A stretch of 6,534 bases of DNA from JAVVHH01 sp032249615 (lineage in GTDB: Bacteria > Pseudomonadota > Alphaproteobacteria > Acetobacterales > Acetobacteraceae), in assembly GCA_032249615.1 (NCBI GenBank), contig JAVVHH010000183.1:1-6534 (forward strand), written 5' to 3'. Shown here piece after piece: positions 1 to 5,672 of this stretch (its first letter is position 1; the number at the start of each line of letters is the position of its first letter). The translations under genes and the position numbers were made by a program. The notes beneath the pieces are model-generated. The model saw only the letters and a list, made by a program, of their open reading frames with translations. It had not been told where the DNA came from and made no database searches.

Positions 1-82
1 GGTCTGACTTACCGGATCCCGATGGTCCGGTGATCAAGACCCCATTCCCCTCGCGGGTTGCGCAACTCGCATGGATAAGCAT
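1..82 (-). CDS. hprK: HPr kinase/phosphorylase, short form (5' fragment)
   Basis: Only the first 27 codons are in the window; the gene runs off the left edge. HprK phosphorylates a regulatory serine of HPr-type phosphocarriers and removes the phosphate again, linking carbon status to the PTS. The visible protein starts MLIHASC and reaches a Walker A motif GPSGSGKS at residues 19-26, followed by D27, the HprK-type continuation. In Firmicutes HprK the P-loop comes only after a long N-terminal domain. Here it comes almost at once, as in the truncated alphaproteobacterial form. The ATG at 80-82 is the only good start: an in-frame TGA lies upstream and no ATG, GTG or TTG lies between. Shine-Dalgarno support is poor, since the nearest GGAG is only 3 nt from the ATG. 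It lies downstream of chvG on the same strand, the usual alphaproteobacterial order. The call rests on one motif plus context. Confidence 0.85.
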   Translation of the reverse strand, partial: MLIHASCATREGNGVLITGPSGSGKSD

Positions 83-87
83 GGTCT

Positions 88-104
88 CCGGACTTGTGAT
101 CCGG
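88..104 (-). other. Small inverted repeat just upstream of the hprK start
   Basis: The bases CCGGA (88-92) and TCCGG (100-104) form a 5-bp stem around a 7-base loop. On the minus strand the hairpin ends about 5 nt before the hprK ATG and would bury part of the only GGAG near that start. It could limit hprK translation, but the stem is short and may be chance in GC-rich DNA. Confidence 0.3.
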
Positions 105-141
105 TTTCGCGCAGAAGGGAAGGGTCAGATTAGGCGAGGGA

Positions 142-171
142 TCGGCAGTGTTTCACGTGAAACACTGCCGA
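142..171. repeat. Perfect 30-bp palindrome enclosing parS
   Basis: Two 15-bp arms (142-156 and 157-171) are exact reverse complements with no spacer; the symmetry stops at 141/172. The left arm reads TCGGCAGTGTTTCAC. Only the inner 16 bp are needed for parS. It begins 5 bp past the chvG stop codon on the minus strand, so transcripts running from chvG towards hprK would contain a strongly self-complementary segment. No T-run follows on either strand, so it does not look like a standard intrinsic terminator. Confidence 0.95.
149..164. promoter_or_regulatory. parS: parS centromere site (ParB binding site)
   Basis: The 16 bases TGTTTCACGTGAAACA match the canonical bacterial chromosomal parS consensus exactly, including the central CACGTG. 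The perfect dyad continues 7 bp beyond the core on each side, covering 142-171. ParB binds such sites as a dimer and spreads from them, loading SMC and partnering ParA to segregate the newly replicated origin region. The site sits in the 94-bp gap between the chvG stop and the hprK start. Chromosomal parS sites cluster near the replication origin, so this locus is probably origin-proximal; that is inference. An exact 16-bp match in a short intergenic gap is very unlikely by chance. Confidence 0.92.
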
Positions 172-176
172 GGGTG

Positions 177-1847
177 TCAGGTGGCCCGCGGCAGTCGCAC
201 GGTGAAGCGTGCGCCCAGCACGCGGCCGCTGGCATCCTTGCGATTTTCCGCCACGATGCGGCCCTTCAGGGCTTCCACAATCTGGCGGCTGATCGACAGT
301 CCCAGACCTGAATGCTGCCCGAACTCCTCGCCGGCGGGCCGTTCCGAATAGAACCGGTCGAAGACGTGCTCGAGCTTCGAGCTGGGAATGCCGGGCCCGT
401 CATCTTCGACGGCAATTTCCACGCTGCCGCCGGCTTCGCATGCGCGGAGGCGGATCGAGCCGCCGCGCGGTGAGAAGCTGCTCGCATTGCCGATCAGGTT
501 GCGCAGTACCTGGACGAGCCTACCCTCGACGGCAAGGACCTTAAGCGGACCGGCGGGTAGGTCGAGAACCATGACCGGGTCCGTCTCCGTCCGCGTCGCG
601 TCCTGGATCTCGCCGAGGGTGGCGAGCAACGGCACCACATCCATCGGCTCCGGCAGGGTGCGCGACAGCTCGGCGTCAATCCGGCTCGCGTCGCTGATGT
701 CGCTGATCAGGCGGTCGAGGCGGATCACGTCCTCAGCGATGATCGTGAGCAGACGCCGTTGCTGGAGCGGGTCGTCGATGCGGCGCAGGGTCTCGATGGC
801 GCTGCGGATGGAGCTCAGCGGGTTCTTGATCTCGTGGGCGACGTCGGCGGCGAACTGTTCGGTCGCGTCCATGCGCTGCCAGAGCGCGCCGGCGCTGTCC
901 GACAAGGCCACCGCCAGCTCACCCACTTCGTCGGCCCGGCGCAGGAGCCCGGGCGGCACGCTGCCGGCGCGACCTTTTCCCTCGCGCATGTTGTGGGCCA
1001 CCCGAGCAAGCCGCAGGATGGGGCGGGCTATCGTTCGCGAGAGATAGAGCGACAGCGCGACCGTGAGCACGAAAGCCAGCGCGAACAGGCCCAGGATGCT
1101 GACGCGCACGGCCAGCACGCTGTCGTCGACCTCGCGCGCATCCCGCGTGAGCAGGACGATGCCGATGATCTGGTGTCCGTGCAGCACGGATTCGGCCACC
1201 GTCACCAACAGGCGGTCGTCCGGCGTGCGGCGGATGTATGCGGGCATTTCGCGCCCGGCGTTTGAACCGGTGAGGTGCAACTCCTCGCGAACATTGGGCT
1301 GCCACTCGGCCCCGGCCCCGTTCGGGCTGACTTCGACCACCGGGCCGTGCGAGGGACGCGGGAGGAGGGAAAGCAGCCGATCGTAGATCGACCCGATCGT
1401 GCCCAGGAGCGGTCCACGGTCGACGACGGGCGGAAGCGGGGTGGTGATGACCGCGCCGCCCGCGCCCTCGCGCACGCGGCTGTCGGCGATCAGCGTGCCG
1501 TCCGGAGCATAGAGCCGCGCCTGCGCGTTGGGTGTGGGTTCCGTCAGACGGCGGAGCAGCGCCCGGGCGAGGTCGGGCTGGATCTGCGCATTGTCGCCGT
1601 CCACCTCGCGCACCGCGCTCTCGCCCAGCGCGCCACCGTAAATGCGCGCCTGTTCGCGCAGCGCCTGCACCTCGGCCTCGAGCAGGCCGGACTGGAACTG
1701 ATCGAGGTAAAGCAGCGCCGCGACGAGCAACACGAGCGGCAGCGCATTCACTAGCAGGATGCGCCGCAGCAGCGGTGAGACCCAGCGGCGCTTGGGCGCG
1801 GAGTGCTGGATCTCGATGAAGGGTGGAACGTAGCCGCTATCTGGCAT
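177..1847 (-). CDS. chvG: ChvG/ExoS-type membrane sensor histidine kinase
   Basis: This 556-residue protein is the sensor kinase partner of ChvI. In Agrobacterium, Sinorhizobium and Caulobacter this pair responds to acidity and cell-envelope stress. A short cytoplasmic N-terminus leads to a first membrane helix at about residues 28-48, a periplasmic sensing region of about 200 residues, and a second helix near 248-271. A HAMP-like linker follows at about 272-325. The kinase boxes are intact: H-box HEIKNPL with phospho-acceptor His338, N-box around Asn454 (RNLIGNASSFSP), G1 box DDGPGIP (482-488), F-box FDRFY (496-500) and G2 box SGLGLSIS (513-520). The FYSERPAGEEFGQ and SGLGLSISRQIVEA stretches are typical of ChvG. 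The start lies 8 bp after the chvI stop, with AAGGAA at the end of chvI about 14 nt before the ATG, so the two genes are almost certainly co-transcribed. Confidence 0.93.
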   Translation of the reverse strand: MPDSGYVPPFIEIQHSAPKRRWVSPLLRRILLVNALPLVLLVAALLYLDQFQSGLLEAEVQALREQARIYGGALGESAVREVDGDNAQIQPDLARALLRRLTEPTPNAQARLYAPDGTLIADSRVREGAGGAVITTPLPPVVDRGPLLGTIGSIYDRLLSLLPRPSHGPVVEVSPNGAGAEWQPNVREELHLTGSNAGREMPAYIRRTPDDRLLVTVAESVLHGHQIIGIVLLTRDAREVDDSVLAVRVSILGLFALAFVLTVALSLYLSRTIARPILRLARVAHNMREGKGRAGSVPPGLLRRADEVGELAVALSDSAGALWQRMDATEQFAADVAHEIKNPLSSIRSAIETLRRIDDPLQQRRLLTIIAEDVIRLDRLISDISDASRIDAELSRTLPEPMDVVPLLATLGEIQDATRTETDPVMVLDLPAGPLKVLAVEGRLVQVLRNLIGNASSFSPRGGSIRLRACEAGGSVEIAVEDDGPGIPSSKLEHVFDRFYSERPAGEEFGQHSGLGLSISRQIVEALKGRIVAENRKDASGRVLGARFTVRLPRAT

Positions 1848-1855
1848 GGCCCGGC

Positions 1856-2557
1856 TCAGTGTTCCTTATAACGGTAGCCGATGCCGTAGAGCGTCTCGAT
1901 GTGGTCGAAAGTGTCGTCAGTCGTGCGGAACTTCTTACGGACCCGCTTGATGTGGCTGTCGATGGTGCGGTCGTCGACGTAGATGTTCTCGCCATAGGCG
2001 GCGTTGATCAGCTGGTCGCGCGACTTCACCATGCCCGGACGAGCAGCAAGCGCTTTGACCAGCAGGAACTCCGTCACCGTCAGCTGGATGTCGTTGCCAT
2101 GCCAGATGCATTGGTGCTTGGTCTCGTCCAACGTCAGCTCGCCGCGCACCATGACGCCGCCCGGCGCCGCACCGGACCCCTCGGCGCGGCTGGTTTCGTT
2201 GCGCCGCAGCAGGGCGCGGATCCGCTCGATAAGCAAGCGCTGGCTGAACGGTTTGGTGATGTAGTCGTCGGCCCCGAGGCGGAGGCCCATTAGTTCGTCG
2301 ACCTCTTCATCCTTGCTGGTCAAGAAAATTACCGGCAACGCGCTGCGGGCGCGAAGACGTTGCAGCAACTCCATGCCGTCCATGCGCGGCATTTTGATGT
2401 CGAGCACGGCCAGATCGACGGGCCGGGCCGTCAATCCCTGCAGCGCGCTCTCGCCATCAGTGTACGTGCGGACCTGGTACCCCTCTTGCTCGAGGGTCAT
2501 CGACACGGACGTCAGAATGTTGCGATCGTCGTCAACGAGGGCGATAGTCTGTTTCAT
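1856..2557 (-). CDS. chvI: ChvI-type OmpR-family response regulator
   Basis: This 233-residue protein is the transcription factor of the ChvG-ChvI system. The receiver domain (about 3-118) has the acidic pocket Asp9-Asp11, the phospho-acceptor Asp53 in VLDIKMPRMDG, Thr80 in IFLTSKDEE and Lys102 in TKPF. A linker of about 15 residues leads to an OmpR/PhoB winged-helix DNA-binding domain (about 135-232) containing the recognition-helix region DDRTIDSHIKRVRKKF and the terminal wing ETLYGIGYRY. Both the length and the HIKRVRKKFR region fit ChvI. The ATG at 2557 has AAGG 7 nt upstream on the minus strand. It is first in the chvI-chvG-(hprK) run and diverges from the HugZ-like gene, with 63 bp between the start codons. 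ChvI regulons commonly cover envelope, exopolysaccharide and central-metabolism genes; whether it controls the neighbouring pckA here is not shown. Confidence 0.93.
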   Translation of the reverse strand: MKQTIALVDDDRNILTSVSMTLEQEGYQVRTYTDGESALQGLTARPVDLAVLDIKMPRMDGMELLQRLRARSALPVIFLTSKDEEVDELMGLRLGADDYITKPFSQRLLIERIRALLRRNETSRAEGSGAAPGGVMVRGELTLDETKHQCIWHGNDIQLTVTEFLLVKALAARPGMVKSRDQLINAAYGENIYVDDRTIDSHIKRVRKKFRTTDDTFDHIETLYGIGYRYKEH

Positions 2558-2620
2558 GGCTTGACCTTGGCACCGGTTCTCTCTCCTAGCGCATGATTGT
2601 GGCGCAATGGAGTGAACTCG
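2558..2620. promoter_or_regulatory. Divergent promoter region between chvI and the HugZ-like gene
   Basis: This 63-bp stretch is all that separates the two start codons, so it or the adjoining coding sequence must hold promoters for both directions. On the plus strand TTGACC (2561-2566) is a good -35 box. A position 17 bp further (TCCTAG, 2584-2589) is a weak -10 match, which would give a leader of about 25 nt for the HugZ gene. I see no convincing minus-strand promoter, and chvI may start inside the HugZ coding region. Binding by ChvI itself is plausible but not demonstrated. Confidence 0.4.
2609..2612 (+). promoter_or_regulatory. Ribosome binding site fixing the HugZ-like start at 2621
   Basis: GGAG lies 8 nt before the ATG at 2621. 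This favours that ATG over the in-frame TTG at 2597, which would add eight residues and has no comparable site at the right distance. Confidence 0.75.
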
Positions 2621-3358
2621 ATGGCAGAGAACGTGAAATCGGAGGCGGCGTGGGCCGCGATCAAGTTGTTGCGAGCGAGCCGGGCCGCCACGATGGCCAC
2701 GGTCGATGACGGGCAGCCCTTCGCGTCGCTGATCACGCCCGCCACGGCGCAGGACCGCTCCCTGCTGATACTGCTGTCCGGCCTCTCACCGCACACCCGG
2801 CACCTGCGTGCGGAAGCAAAGTGCTCCATCATGGTCGCCGGCGTTCCCACCAGCCCCAACCCGCAGACGGCGCCCCGGCTCAGCCTGCTCGGTTCGGCAT
2901 CGCCCGAGCCGGACCCGGCGCTGAAGGCGCGCTGGGTGGCGTCGCACCCTTACGCGGCGTTCTACGCGGATCTTGGCGACTTCCAGCTTTGGCGATTTCG
3001 CGCCCATTCGGGGCAGTTCGTGGGCGGTTTCGCCAGCGCACACCGGTTCGGCCCAGCCCAGCTCGAGCCGGACGCGGAGGCCGTGGCGGCGATGCAGGCG
3101 GCCGAAGCCAGCGTCATCGAGCATTGTAACGGTGACCACGCGGCCGCGATGAACGCGATCGCGGGGGCGTGCGGCGGCGAAGGGCCGGGCTGGGAGATGG
3201 TCGCATGCGATGTCGACGGCTGCACCCTGGCGCGTGGTGAAGAGGTCGTTCGCGCCGCGTGGGAAGCGCCCGTCAGCGGGGCCGGCGACGTGCGCCGCGA
3301 GCTGGTCCGTCTCGCGGGTGCAGCACGGAATTCTCAGGCTGGCGCTGGACCCGCCTAG
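2621..3358 (+). CDS. HugZ-like haem-utilisation protein (FMN-binding split barrel + DUF2470)
   Basis: This 245-residue protein resembles the HugZ/HutZ family of cytoplasmic haem-binding or haem-degrading proteins, which use a pyridoxamine-5'-phosphate-oxidase-like split barrel. The N-terminal barrel (about 8-145) includes the RAATMATVDDGQPFASLI strands, the conserved LSPHTRHLRAEAKCSI segment (55-70) and the LWRFRAHSGQFVGGFASAHRF region (123-143). The C-terminal part (about 152-235) is a DUF2470 domain with EHCNGDHAAAMNA around residues 167-179. The family motif there is usually HMNADH, so Cys169 and Gly171 are variants, while His168, Asn170, Asp172 and His173 are kept. The name HugZ-like is safer than haem oxygenase, because activity varies across the family. 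It is divergent from chvI and lies 74 bp upstream of pckA in the same direction. No haem transporter genes are in view. Confidence 0.85.
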   Translation: MAENVKSEAAWAAIKLLRASRAATMATVDDGQPFASLITPATAQDRSLLILLSGLSPHTRHLRAEAKCSIMVAGVPTSPNPQTAPRLSLLGSASPEPDPALKARWVASHPYAAFYADLGDFQLWRFRAHSGQFVGGFASAHRFGPAQLEPDAEAVAAMQAAEASVIEHCNGDHAAAMNAIAGACGGEGPGWEMVACDVDGCTLARGEEVVRAAWEAPVSGAGDVRRELVRLAGAARNSQAGAGPA

Positions 3359-3432
3359 GCCCAACCCGGTATGAGAGGGCCCGAAAACTAATAAAACCCT
3401 CATAAATGAGCGGTGAGACCAGGAGTAGCTGA
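3359..3432 (+). promoter_or_regulatory. pckA leader and probable promoter region
   Basis: The 74-bp gap contains an AT-rich patch (about 3384-3408) that stands out from the GC-rich surroundings and is a likely promoter. The pentamer ATGAG occurs at 3371-3375 and 3406-3410, and its complement CTCAT at 3399-3403. The last two form a 5-bp dyad with a 2-bp spacer. The first could pair with the second as ATGA-GGG/CCC-TCAT with a GA bulge. These could be operator half-sites or alternative RNA stems. I find no confident -35/-10 pair and no T-run, so an intrinsic terminator for the HugZ gene is not supported. Confidence 0.4.
3421..3425 (+). promoter_or_regulatory. Ribosome binding site supporting the GTG start of pckA
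   Basis: AGGAG sits 7 nt before the GTG at 3433, ideal spacing. It fixes this non-ATG codon as the start and gives a protein of normal family length. Confidence 0.85.
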
Positions 3433-5064
3433 GTGAGCCCGTTGATCCCCCTCGCCGACCATGATGCCGCTCGCGCGCTTGAGGGCACCGGGGTGCAGCC
3501 GCGCGGCCCAGTGTTCTCCAACCTCAACGCGTCACAACTTGTCAGCGAGGCGCTGCGCCGGGGCGAAGGGCGGCTTTCGACGGATGGTGCGCTCGTGGTC
3601 AAGACCGGGGTGCATACCGGCCGGTCGGTCCAGGACAAGTTCAGCGTCGCCGACCCGGAGATCGAGAGCGACATCTGGTGGCGGATGGGCAACCAGAAGC
3701 TTTCGCCGGCCAATTTCGCCATCCTGCGCGGGCGCATCCTCGCCTACCTGCAGGGGCGTGAGCTGTTCACCCAGGATCTCTATGCCGGCGCCGACCCCGC
3801 CTATCGCGTCCGCGTGCGGCTGGTCAGCACCGAAGCTTGGCACACGCTTTTCGCCCGCAACATGTTCATCCGTCCGCCGCGGGAGGAGCTGGCGGGCTTC
3901 GAGCCGGATTGGGTGATCCTGCACGCGCCGAACCTGCAGGCGGACCCTGAAATCGACGGGGTCCGCTCCAACACCGCCATCGCGGTGTCGTTCACGCGCC
4001 GGGTCATCTGCATCGCGGGCAGCGAGTATGGCGGCGAGATCAAGAAGTCCATCTTCGGCGTGATGAACTGGAAGCTGCCCGACGAGGGCGTGCTGCCGAT
4101 GCACTGCAGCGCGAACGTCGCGCGCAAGGCCGACGGCACGCAAGGCGATGTGGCGCTGTTCTTCGGGCTATCCGGCACGGGCAAGACGACCCTGTCGTCC
4201 GACCCGAACCGGCCCCTGATCGGCGACGACGAGCACGGGTGGGGACCGAACGGGATCTTCAACTTCGAAGGCGGCTGCTACGCCAAGGTAATCAACCTGA
4301 GCGCGGAAGCCGAGCCCGAGATCTACGCCGCGACGCACCGCTTCGGCACCGTGCTGGAGAACGTGGTCGCGGACGAGACGGGCGCGCTCGACCTCACGGA
4401 CGGCTCGCTGACCGAGAACACCCGCTCCTGCTACCCGATCGAGTTCATCCCGAATTGTGACCGCTCCGGCCGGGCCGGGCATCCGACCAACGTCGTCATG
4501 CTGACCGCGGACGCGTTCGGCGTGCTGCCGCCCATCAGCAAGCTGTCCGAAGCGCAGGCGATGTATCACTTTCTGTCGGGCTACACGGCGAAGGTCGCCG
4601 GAACCGAGAAAGGGATGGGCAAGGAGCCGCAAGCCACGTTCAGCACGTGCTTCGGCGCGCCGTTCATCCCGCGGCCGCCCGAGGTTTACGGCAAGATGCT
4701 AGCCGAACTGGTCAAGAAGCACGGCTCGGATTGCTGGCTGGTCAACACCGGCTGGACCGGCGGGGGCTACGGCAGCGGCAAGCGGATGAGCATCCAGCAT
4801 ACGCGCGCCCTGCTCGCGGCGGTGCTGGACGGAAGCTTGAAGGGAGCGCGCTTCGAGCGTGATCCGTTCTTCGGCCTGATGTTCCCGCAGGATGTCGAGG
4901 GCATTCCGAACGAGGTGCTGAACCCGCGGCTCGCCTGGGCCGACAAGGCGGCGTACGACAAGGCTGCCGCCGATCTCGTCGCCCGCTTCGAGAAGAATTT
5001 TGCGAACTTCGATGCCGTGGTGGACGACAGCGTGCGGGCTGCGGCCATCCGAGCCGCCGCCTGA
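3433..5064 (+). CDS. pckA: Phosphoenolpyruvate carboxykinase (ATP)
   Basis: PckA converts oxaloacetate plus ATP to phosphoenolpyruvate, CO2 and ADP, the entry step of gluconeogenesis from organic acids; it is cytoplasmic. The 543-residue length matches the ATP-dependent family (about 530-540). Signature features are all present: substrate-binding Arg64 in HTGRS, Lys204-Lys205 in GGEIKKSIF, His224 in LPMHCSAN, the P-loop GLSGTGKTT (245-253) with Lys251, metal ligands Asp265-Asp266 in LIGDDEHGW (262-270), the FNFEGGCYAK segment (276-285) and Arg331 in NTRSCYPI. The C-terminal WTGGGYGSGKRM region is also typical. Translation starts at GTG behind a strong AGGAG. The gene follows the HugZ-like gene by 74 bp, and its TGA overlaps the ATG of the next gene. 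pckA near chvIG is a recurrent alphaproteobacterial arrangement, and in Agrobacterium pckA is reported to be acid-induced and ChvG-ChvI-dependent. Control here is inferred. Confidence 0.98.
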   Translation: MSPLIPLADHDAARALEGTGVQPRGPVFSNLNASQLVSEALRRGEGRLSTDGALVVKTGVHTGRSVQDKFSVADPEIESDIWWRMGNQKLSPANFAILRGRILAYLQGRELFTQDLYAGADPAYRVRVRLVSTEAWHTLFARNMFIRPPREELAGFEPDWVILHAPNLQADPEIDGVRSNTAIAVSFTRRVICIAGSEYGGEIKKSIFGVMNWKLPDEGVLPMHCSANVARKADGTQGDVALFFGLSGTGKTTLSSDPNRPLIGDDEHGWGPNGIFNFEGGCYAKVINLSAEAEPEIYAATHRFGTVLENVVADETGALDLTDGSLTENTRSCYPIEFIPNCDRSGRAGHPTNVVMLTADAFGVLPPISKLSEAQAMYHFLSGYTAKVAGTEKGMGKEPQATFSTCFGAPFIPRPPEVYGKMLAELVKKHGSDCWLVNTGWTGGGYGSGKRMSIQHTRALLAAVLDGSLKGARFERDPFFGLMFPQDVEGIPNEVLNPRLAWADKAAYDKAAADLVARFEKNFANFDAVVDDSVRAAAIRAAA

Positions 5065-5672
5065 TGGCGGAGCAGCCGGGCTACGCGGACCCCAGTTATT
5101 TTGAGCAGCTCTACGCCAGGGATCCCGATCCCTGGCGTTTCGCCACCAGCGAGTACGAGCGGGACAAATACGCCGCCACGCTGGCCGCGCTGCCGCCGCG
5201 CCCCTTCGCCTCCGGGTTCGAGATCGGCTGCAGCATCGGCGTACTGACCCGGCAGCTCTCCGAGCGCTGCGATGCGCTGCTGGCCGTCGACGTGTCAGAC
5301 ATCGCGCTCGAGCAAGCACGGCAGCGCTGCCCCGGCGTGTCGTTCGCCAACATGGACCTCCGCTCCGAGTGGCCGGACGGCGCGTTCGACTTGGTGCTGT
5401 TCTCCGAGGTGCTCTACTATTTGGGTCTCGACGGCATCCGCCTCGTGGCCAAGCGTACGATGGACGCGCTCGCGCCGGGCGGCGTGGTCGGGCTCGTGAA
5501 CTGGTTCGGCCCCACGGACGGCGCTTGCACTGGCGACGAGGCTGCGGAGTTGTTCATCGCCGAAGCCGGGTCTCGCCTTGCCCCGTGGATGCAAACCCGG
5601 GCGGAGAAATACCGGCTCGATATCTTCACGGATGGGCCGGCGGATCGGAGCACTGCACGCCCGACGCTGTGA
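5064..5672 (+). CDS. NodS-family SAM-dependent methyltransferase
   Basis: This 202-residue protein is a class I SAM methyltransferase. Its N-terminal signature YFEQLYARDPDPWRFATSEYERDKYAATLAALP (12-44) is that of the NodS family. The SAM-binding motif I is FEIGCSIGVLT (52-62), the acidic ribose-binding residue is probably Asp76 in LAVDVSD, and DLVLFSEVLYYL (109-120) is motif IV-like. NodS itself N-methylates the glucosamine end of rhizobial Nod factors. Homologues outside nodulation loci have unknown substrates, so no nod symbol is given, and no other nod genes are nearby. The ATG at 5064-5066 shares its A with the TGA of pckA (TGATG) and has no clear ribosome site of its own, suggesting translation coupled to pckA. 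The last 15 codons or so overlap the convergent lipoprotein gene, and the C-terminal tail after YRLDIF is low in recognisable features. Confidence 0.85.
   Translation: MAEQPGYADPSYFEQLYARDPDPWRFATSEYERDKYAATLAALPPRPFASGFEIGCSIGVLTRQLSERCDALLAVDVSDIALEQARQRCPGVSFANMDLRSEWPDGAFDLVLFSEVLYYLGLDGIRLVAKRTMDALAPGGVVGLVNWFGPTDGACTGDEAAELFIAEAGSRLAPWMQTRAEKYRLDIFTDGPADRSTARPTL
5114..5137. repeat. Inverted repeat inside the methyltransferase gene
   Basis: Two perfect 11-bp arms, CGCCAGGGATC (5114-5124) and GATCCCTGGCG (5127-5137), flank a 2-bp spacer about 50 nt into the coding sequence. It encodes the family-conserved DPDPW segment, so part of the symmetry comes from the repeated Asp-Pro codons GATCCC. 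In mRNA it could form a stable hairpin soon after the coupled start. Confidence 0.85.

Noticed and set aside
72..82. Possible DnaA box (TTATCCATG on the minus strand)
   Set aside because: It deviates from the consensus TTATCCACA at two of the last positions, is a single copy, and is simply the hprK start codons.
86..110. tRNA anticodon-arm look-alike (CCGGA-CTTGTGA-TCCGG)
   Set aside because: No matching D-arm, T-arm consensus (GGTTCGA) or acceptor stem could be placed on either side; hprK coding starts immediately to the left.
142..171. Palindrome read as an intrinsic transcription terminator
   Set aside because: No run of T follows the dyad on either strand, and the exact parS core explains it better; a secondary RNA role is left as a finding only.
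30..311. Plus-strand open frame of 93 codons over the left end
   Set aside because: It lies antisense to hprK and the chvG 3' end, runs through the parS palindrome and has no recognisable protein features.
388..1265. Long plus-strand frames (219 and 168 codons) across chvG
   Set aside because: They are shadows of the intact chvG gene in GC-rich DNA: Arg/Ser-rich, no domain, no ribosome site.
2597..2620. Upstream TTG start adding eight residues to the HugZ-like protein
   Set aside because: The ATG at 2621 has GGAG at 8 nt and begins near the usual family N-terminus; the TTG lacks such support.
3371..3404. Stem between ATGAGAGGG and CCCTCAT as a terminator of the HugZ-like gene
   Set aside because: The stem is short and bulged with a long loop and is followed by AAATGAG rather than a T-run.
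3532..4632. Minus-strand frames over pckA
   Set aside because: They overlap a full-length pckA with every active-site motif; they are antisense shadows without family features.
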